NCBI GenBank assembly: GCA_018894105.1
Contig: CM032129.1
Coordinates: forward strand, 14,949,968-15,013,967
Direction: 5' to 3'
Source of the DNA: Jacaranda mimosifolia
Taxonomy: Eukaryota; Streptophyta; Magnoliopsida; Lamiales; Bignoniaceae
Length of the DNA: 64,000 bases
This document shows positions 57,421 to 64,000 of this stretch, piece after piece. The first letter of the stretch is position 1. Each line of letters opens with the position of its first letter. Position numbers and translations under genes: made by a program. Below the pieces are notes generated by a model. It was not told where the DNA came from. It worked only from the letters and a program-made list of their open reading frames with translations, and made no database searches.

Positions 57421-58720
57421 TTAACCACATGCATTACCTTTAGTGGTTACTGTACACAAATTATACTCTTGCGGACCAAGAGTAACATGCAGTTTAGGCT
57501 TATGTGTCAAAGAGCAAACTTCTTCATGGATAATATTGCTTAAAAACTTGCCATTTATGGGGCATATATGCAATCCATCTTTGTCAACCAACTTGTAAGC
57601 ACCATTAGTGTAGACTTCTTTTACCACATATGGACCATCCCATTTTGACATGAATTTACTTCCCATTCGCTGGGTGTGGTAATAGGCTTTCTTACTGCCA
57701 ATACCAAATCTCCAACTTGAAAAGATCATAGACGAACTTCTTATTAAATGCCCTTGTCATACGTGCTTGATTACATTCAAGTTGTTGTAGCGCTTCAAGT
57801 CTTTTCTCATCCAATGCTTCCAATTCCTTGAGTCAAAGATGAACATTGTCTTAAGCAGTAAGTCCTTCTTGAATCACTATGCAAAATGAGGGTACTTGAC
57901 TTTCAAGAGGGAGAACAACTTCTACTCCATAAACAGGTGAATATAAAGTAGCCTAAGTAGCAGTCCAATGAGTCATTTGATATGCCCAAATAGATTTTCC
58001 AACTTTTTCATGCCAATCTCTTTTTGATTTTGACATCACTTTCTTCAGCAGGTTGCATAAAGTTTTACTAAACGCCTATGCTAGACCATTTACAGTCGTA
58101 TTGTACATGGAGGAGTTATATTGCTTGAATCCAAATTGTGCGCAAAGTTTGTCCATCAACTTATCGTAGAAAGGCATCCCATTATCAGTAATGATGTAAT
58201 GAGGCACTCTATATCTGAAAATCAAACTACAACGAATAAAGTCAACAGCAGTTTCTATCTTCAGTGCCTTGAGGGGAATCACCTTTGCCCACTTAGAGAA
58301 ATAGTCTATAACTGCCAATATGTAAACATGAGCAGTCGACGACTTAGGAGCAATAGTACCTAAAATATCAAGACCCTATGTATCAAACAACCATGAAACA
58401 ACTGTGGGATGTAATGATTCAAGAGGTTGATGTATAAAGTTAGCATGCATCTGACAAGCTTCACACCTCTTCGCATAACTCATACAATCTTTAAACATAG
58501 TAAGCCAGTAGTAACCCATCTTTTTAATCTAAAAATGAAGTTGAGGATCTGATTGGTGAGCTCCACAAACTCCAAAATGTGCCTTAGTCATAGCTTCAGT
58601 TGTCTTCTTCACCACTTAAACAACATTGACACATACCTTCGTAAGATCGACGATAAAAAATATCTTTGTATAAAATGAAACGAGATGACCTCCGACGCAT
58701 CTCCATCCTATGACAAGGGT
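57421..58720 (-). pseudogene. Integrase of element E
   Basis: The zinc domain reads AHFGVCGAHQS ... [12 protein letters not shown] ... RCEACQ. The core has GLDILG, then LAVIDYFSKWAKVIPLKAL, and YIITDNGMPF with the second catalytic Asp (58076-58318). Near the expected Glu, the usual Gln after VNGLA is a stop. The carboxyl-terminal domain (57421-57729) reads KFMSKWDGPYVVKEVYTNGA. Multiple stops and shifts are present. Confidence 0.85.
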
Positions 58721-59494
58721 CTTGTGGTAATTTTTCATACTTTAGATAGCCAATTAGTGATATCCTCTAAGCTCAATGGGTGAAGGCACAATCTATTTAT
58801 TGCACACTAGGATATTTGTCGTTTCTTCTTTAGAAATGGTCAAAGTAGTAGCCAGGTCAACCAATGCATCTGCCATCCTATTTTCCTTCTTCGGGATGTG
58901 ACTTAGGATTGCACTTTCAAACTTCTTTAATAAATAAAAGGTTAGTTCAAAATAGGGGATCAAATCTTCCTTTTTAACCCCATAAACATTTAAAAGCTAA
59001 TTAATAACCAGTTTTGAATCACCATATATCTTAACTTCTAAGATTTCCATTTCAAGTGCTATTTAAAGCCCAATAATCAATGCTTGATATTCTACAATAT
59101 TATTAGAGCACAATTCATTTAACATTACGAAATATGTCAAAACTTGCCTTTCTAGTGAAACAAAGACAATCTCTGCCCTTGCTCAATTAGATCGAGTTGC
59201 TCCATCAAATAACATTGTCCATGCTGGCAAGATCTCAACGAAGAGAGCATCCTCATCAGGTAATTCATAGGATACTTCCTAGTTTACAGAAATGGGGTGA
59301 TCTGCCAAGAAATTAGCAAGAGCTTGTCGTATAACAACTTTTTGAGGTACATATGTGATCTCATATTGTTTGAATACGACAGACCACTTAGTTAATCTTT
59401 CTAAAAGCACTGTTTCAACTCTTTGATCAAAGAATCCATTTGTAGCCTTTAGATTTTTCATCATCCTTGGTTGAGGGCGTTTAGCCACATACAA
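58721..59494 (-). pseudogene. RNase H and second RNase H of element E
   Basis: At 59279-59494 the end of the first RNase H is open (VETVLLERLTKWSVVFKQYE, then ALANFLADHPI). It leads into the archaeal-type RNase H: WTMLFDGATRSN (first Asp), NNIVEYQALIIGL (Glu), KIYGDSKLVIN (Asp), and PKKENRMADALVDLA. Stops break the second domain. Confidence 0.85.
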
Positions 59495-59677
59495 GACCTT
59501 TGATGCTAATGGACGAGATTGATCAATACATCATCTTCTCCTTCAATGACATGCCACAAGAATTGACTCATTGCTATCTTCAGTTTCAATAGTAGAACTT
59601 ATTTCTAGCTTAGTCACTTTATCAACGAATTGAGTCTCTCCTAGCATTAAATCTAAACTCCTAAGCTGAAGCATTTT

Positions 59678-61265
59678 TTATGCCCCCATGAGTGAAGATA
59701 AGGAAAAGACATTATTTTTTATTGGCATATCACATGTGGCATCGGCTACTGCTGTAATGCTAGCAAGATTTGACCTAACAACATCTTCTGTGTCAAGAAT
59801 TATCTTTCCATCTCTTGCAAATGCCATGACTTTATCCTTGAAAACGAAGTATTTCTCTATTGGATGACCGAAAACCCGATGATGCTTGCAATAATTTGGA
59901 TCGTTAACCTTTCTAGCTTCTTCATGACTTTTTGGTTCCGGTAGTTCAATCACCTTCCTTATTAATAATTCATCAAAGATGTGAGAAACATCAGTATTTG
60001 GAAATGGATAGTCCTTTTCTTACATTTCTTTCAGTGTTTTATTGTCTGTTGAAATGCGTTAATCTTCAATTTTCTCAGCAACCTTTTTATCGCTTGTGGG
60101 AATCTTGATATAGGCTATCTTGATTGCCATAGATTCCTTAGTAGCAGCTTTGGCATATTTTTCATTTTTCTCTAAATCTTTCTTTTCCTTCTACAATAAG
60201 AATCCCGACCCCATGATTGGCAATGCTAAGCTCCATGCCATGGGTACGAGTGGCTAATTCCTCAAAAGTGTGAGGCTTGATTCCTTGAAGAATGTTGAGA
60301 AGTACTCAGTGCATGCCTTGAATACACATCTCTACTGCAGACGTCTTTGAGAGTCTATCCTTGAATTCAAACTTAATGCACGCCAACAATTGATGTAGGC
60401 TACCACAGGCTCATCCTTCCATTATTTTGCATTGGTAAGTTCAATCATGCTCACAATCTGATGCATACTATAGAAGCGATTCAAAAACTCTTACTCCATT
60501 TGATCCCAATTATCAATAGATTCAGGTTCTAAGTTGATGTACCAGTCAAAGGCATTTCCTTTCAATGAACGCATGAATTGTTTCACAAGAAGATCACCAT
60601 AAGTCCCTGCATTGTTGCATGTCTCTATGAAATGGGCCACATGTTGTTTTGGATTTCCCTTCCCATCAAACTGCTAGAATTTTAGTGGTTGATACTTTAT
60701 CGGCATTCTCAGTGAGTCAATCCTCTTTGTATAGGCTTTGAATACACAATATAACTTTGAGAAGGCATGCCATACTAAGCTCTAATAGTATTGGCGATCA
60801 TGTCTTGCAATTGTTGAACAAACAGTGTAGTAATAGAAGTTGTAGAGTGGTTGATCTTTCAATCAGCTTCTCGCTTGTAAGGCATCTCCTCAACTTGTTC
60901 CTTCACCATTGTATGGCCAAGGGAAGATTGATGGTTGTAGCTAAATCCTCCAAGATATGGGTATTCTTGTTTGTTCATGAGTTGTGCAATTTGTAGATCT
61001 TTCTCTGCTACAATCCTTTGGAGATCAGCTACAGCTTGAGCCATTCGAGCAAGTTGTTCATCCATTGTTGTAACTCCAGTCGCTGTAGCCAACAACTCAG
61101 CAAAAGACGATGTCTTGGGATTTGTTTCCCTTGGACTTCCAGAGTCAGAATCATTAGATGGAATGAAATCAGTATTCTTGCCCCCAGCCATGGGCTGATT
61201 GACAGATTCAGCAGCAGGGCAGCATCTTTCTTGGCCAAGGCGAGTTGGTTCCTCTTAGGTGCCAT
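59678..61265 (-). pseudogene. gag of element E
   Basis: An amino-terminal start lies at 61263-61265 (MAPKRNQLALAKKDAALL); a second frame at 60859-61191 continues with MDEQLARMAQAVADLQRIVA, a coiled coil usual at the start of this gag type. The middle is heavily broken. The end (59678-59953) has the zinc region YCKHHRVFGHPIEKYFVFKD, in which the final Cys of the usual C-x2-H-x4-H-x4-C pattern is Tyr. Plus-strand ORFs over this part are shadows. Confidence 0.8.
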
Positions 61266-61338
61266 TGAGTGGTTTCAAATATCTTCAAAATTTAAATGGG
61301 AGAAAGAGATGAGGGGTAGATTCGGGTCCCACTGGGCA

Positions 61339-62140
61339 TGTTGGAATTTTGTTCACACAAATTTCATTATCTACAAAATTAAACCAAGAGATAAAGAAAA
61401 ATAATGGACAAATTTAATTTATATTAAAAAATAAAAGAATTACAATTTATCAAAGAAAAAATATAAATTCCCTAACAAAACTAATCCCTTCATTCTTCTT
61501 TCAATATATGATACAAGGGCTTGAAGCCTGTTCTTGGATTTAAGGTGTAGTATCCTTTGACTTCATAAAAAAATGAACCTTGACTCTGAGGTCAAAGGAC
61601 TTTGATGACTTGATGCTTTAAAGAGGTACAAAACCTTCGCGGTAGCAATACTTCGTCGCAGCAGAAACTTGAAGCTTGAAGACTTGAGTCTTGAACTTGA
61701 TAATATGTGTATGTGAATATGTGAATATATCAGAATCTGAGTCTCTAGTCATCCCCTTTATATAGGTGCTCAGCAGAAGACTCCAAAATGACTTAAACTT
61801 ATTTGATAATTATCTCTTTGATGCACATATTAAAAGATAATATCAAATATTTTGACTTAACTGATCCATGGACATAGATACACCATGTGTCACAGTTTAG
61901 TTAGCCCGAGATTGCTAGGTCACCAAACTTGATTTGATTAGCATGATACATCACCTTGACACTTGTTGATATTTGCTTTGTGCATAAAATAATATTAAAA
62001 TATTAATTAAAATTAGCTATTTATCTTTCAGAATTAAATTTAATAAATTTCAATACATAAATAAAAAATTTTAAATTAATATCTAATATATTATTTACAC
62101 GTGTCATTTTTCAATTGGCTTAAAAGTTAAGCCGTCCACA
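61339..62140 (-). repeat. 5' LTR of element E
   Basis: 802 bp, beginning TGTTGGAATTTTG and ending GCCGTCCACA on the plus strand. Inside the element, the adjacent minus-strand sequence TGCCCAGTGGGACCCG follows directly. It is not a standard TGG-start primer site, so the priming tRNA is unclear. Confidence 0.87.
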
Positions 62141-64000
62141 TACACACTTAACTTATTATTTTTATGAATTAAAATGAGGTAAGCATTAAAATTGGACTTT
62201 ATGCTATACTTTCAATATGGAAATAATGATGTGAATAATTAAGAACACAAGGACAAATCAATAAAAAGACTAAAAAAATCAAATGGATTAAGTTAATTAA
62301 TTAAATGAAAAGGCAGAGAGTTTAAGAATAATTAAGCTCACGAAGATGGACAATAAAACTCTAATAGACCTAAGTCCACCGAGAAAAAGAACTATAAATA
62401 CGAAACCTCAAAAAAAATTTGAATATAAAATTTTTTTGAAGAATCTTCCAAAACAAAAAAAATCTCTGCACGTATTTCAAAGAAAACAAATCGACACGTT
62501 GTTGTTTACCAAAAAGGATCTTACTCCAATTTTTATGTAGCATCACTTTAGTAACTCCACTTCTCTAAATAAGTAGAATAATGCATTTTTCAAGTTTGAC
62601 TGAATTTTTGTCGGAGCATAAATGTATTTGACATTAGTTTGATTCTCAAAAAGTCAAATTTAAGCAAATTATGAGAAATTCAAGGACAAGTGAATTTAAA
62701 TAATTTAATAGTTTTGTATATATTTTATCATACTTGTGCATTTTTTGTTAAAATACTCAAATGGTAGAATATGCTCAAATTTGATTTATTATATTCCTAA
62801 ATTTGAATTCAAATGATTTTTTCTGAATTGAATTATCCAATATGGAAGAGATTTAGTGGTTATGATTGCATTATGAAAAGTTTTCTTAAAGTTTACTGTA
62901 ACTAATAAACTTTAAGTTAGGTAAGTCAGTTAAGACAAGATGATAATTCCACAATTGAGCTCCCAACCACAAAAAAGTATAAATATAAATTAGATAATAT
63001 GGAGAATAGAATTACTGTGGAACATCAAATACTTGTATCTATTATTAATTGATTATAATTAATGATATAAAAAGCTGACCGATGAAACTAATATAAATTA
63101 AATTAATACATATATAATTTTTTATGAGATTTTAACCCACAATCTTGGGCCTGGGAGGTTAAAGAATTGTGAAATGTGGATAATAAGAATGAGTATTTTT
63201 AAAAAAATAAAGAATAATTCTCAAACTATCACTCTTTTAAAATTATTTTTTATATTATTTTTTATTGCCTCTTGTATTTTCATGTAACCAAAATTGATTA
63301 GTTGAAATTCATGTTTTTTTTTTCTCTTTTTTCATAGAACAACAAGAATTTATTAATTGAAATTTATTGAAGTTGTGACTTAATTCTTCTCCCCCAAAGA
63401 GAGGGAAGCACCATAAGAGACATGAGTGAGGTACTTGGGTCTCCACCTCATTTTTTATTTTTTTTTCAATTAACAATATAGTATCACAGTAACTAGAATA
63501 TAGAATCTTGTTCAATAGCAAATAGCAAAATTTAACAAAAGAAAACCAAACAAAAGCACATAGACACACTTAAACCAATGAGACCATGTATTTGGGCAAA
63601 ATTCTGCCAATAGAACCTGGAGACAAATACATGAAATTAGAGTAAAAAATCAACCAAAAAATAATTCTTAAAAAATAAATCACATAGTAAAAAAAAATAT
63701 CATACACTATTTGTGTTAATAAAAGTATTGAACAATTAAAGTTAATATCTCAATAAATTATTTTATTAACTACATCAATCCAACAAAGGAAGCAAGACTA
63801 AGAACCCTAAAAGAATTACAGCTTCAATAAAATTTTATTTTACAATCTTCTACTATAATTTTATGATATTCTAAAAGACAAAGCAAAAAAATAATAATTG
63901 GCTCTTACTTTGCTAGTGTTGAAATATGTAGATTAAAGATTAAAAAGTTAACTAAACTTATTTGCTACTTTTCAAATTTAGAAGATGAAGAAATACAATC
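62141..64000. other. AT-rich spacer at the right edge
   Basis: No gene or element could be supported. The ORFs here (62346-62540 plus, 63309-63569 minus) are Lys- or hydrophobic-rich products of AT-rich DNA without motifs. T runs occur near 63313-63323 and 63459-63468. Confidence 0.5.

Larger units (their letters stand above)
51522..62140 (-). mobile_element. Tat-type Ty3/Gypsy element E with opposite-strand PMD gene; protease and RT deleted
   Basis: LTRs at 51522-52333 and 61339-62140 (about 0.8 kb). On the minus strand: 5' LTR, gag (61265 down to 59678), RNase H remnants, a second archaeal-type RNase H, integrase, tandem repeats, an opposite-strand gene, polypurine tract, 3' LTR. Protease and RT are absent: only about 180 bp separate the gag zinc-knuckle region from RNase H. 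The double RNase H again marks the Tat lineage. I found no convincing target duplication; the outer end of the left LTR (about 51522-51533) has diverged or been replaced. Confidence 0.88.

Noticed and set aside
51516..62145. Target duplication of element E
   Set aside because: The flanks ACAAA (left) and TACAC (right) do not match, and the outer end of the left LTR is uncertain.
63309..63569. 86-codon minus-strand ORF
   Set aside because: It has no recognisable motif, AT-driven composition and no promoter evidence.

Overview
The window is nuclear DNA of a flowering plant, most likely a eudicot. It is AT-rich, has GT-AG introns, and is packed with LTR retrotransposons and short DNA transposons. 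I see no bacterial, organellar, rRNA or tRNA genes. Only two loci look like host genes: the last exon of a CPBP-family (CAAX-protease-like) membrane protein at 3058-3399, and an intact 42-codon ORF at 12581-12709 with plausible promoter signals. Everything else I can identify is transposon sequence or AT-rich spacer.

Layout: (1) 38-3007, a deleted Ty3-type element (gag, protease, start of RT) on the minus strand inside the last intron of the CPBP gene. (2) 3400-6950, spacer with a SINE-like sequence and one or two Tourist-like MITEs. (3) about 6950-11900, Tat-type element A on the plus strand: LTR end, primer site, gag, a 59-bp tandem array and an antisense ORF; pol and the 3' LTR are missing. 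(4) 12400-12710, the small ORF. (5) 14412-24893, Tat-type element B on the minus strand, structurally complete with 724-bp LTRs and a perfect ATATT target duplication. (6) 24949-25995, a hAT-like non-autonomous element. (7) 27408-29669, an En/Spm (CACTA)-type protein remnant with a duplicated 3' part. (8) 29670-39987, a Copia element with unusually long LTRs of about 2.3 kb. (9) 41290-48860, a minisatellite split by Athila-type element D (41810-48846), which has lost RT, RNase H and most of integrase. (10) 51522-62140, Tat-type element E on the minus strand without protease and RT. (11) 62141-64000, AT-rich spacer.

The main pattern is that three different Tat-type elements (A, B, E) share one layout: sense gag/pol, then a short-period tandem array, then a gene on the opposite strand, then the 3' LTR. 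The three opposite-strand genes differ. A has an acidic Ser-rich ORF, B has a protein resembling the 'putative gypsy-type transposon' family plus a coiled coil, and E has a plant mobile domain (PMD) plus a coiled coil. Each has a TATA-like box of its own upstream, and those of B and E show splice signals. All are broken now, and many of the breaks are TAG codons at expected Gln (CAG) or Trp (TGG) positions, as expected from deamination of methylated CHG cytosines.

LTR pairs compared by eye differ by about 4-5% (B), 7% (D) and 10% (Copia) over partial stretches, so the insertions differ in age. All family calls come from recalled motifs; no database search was possible.
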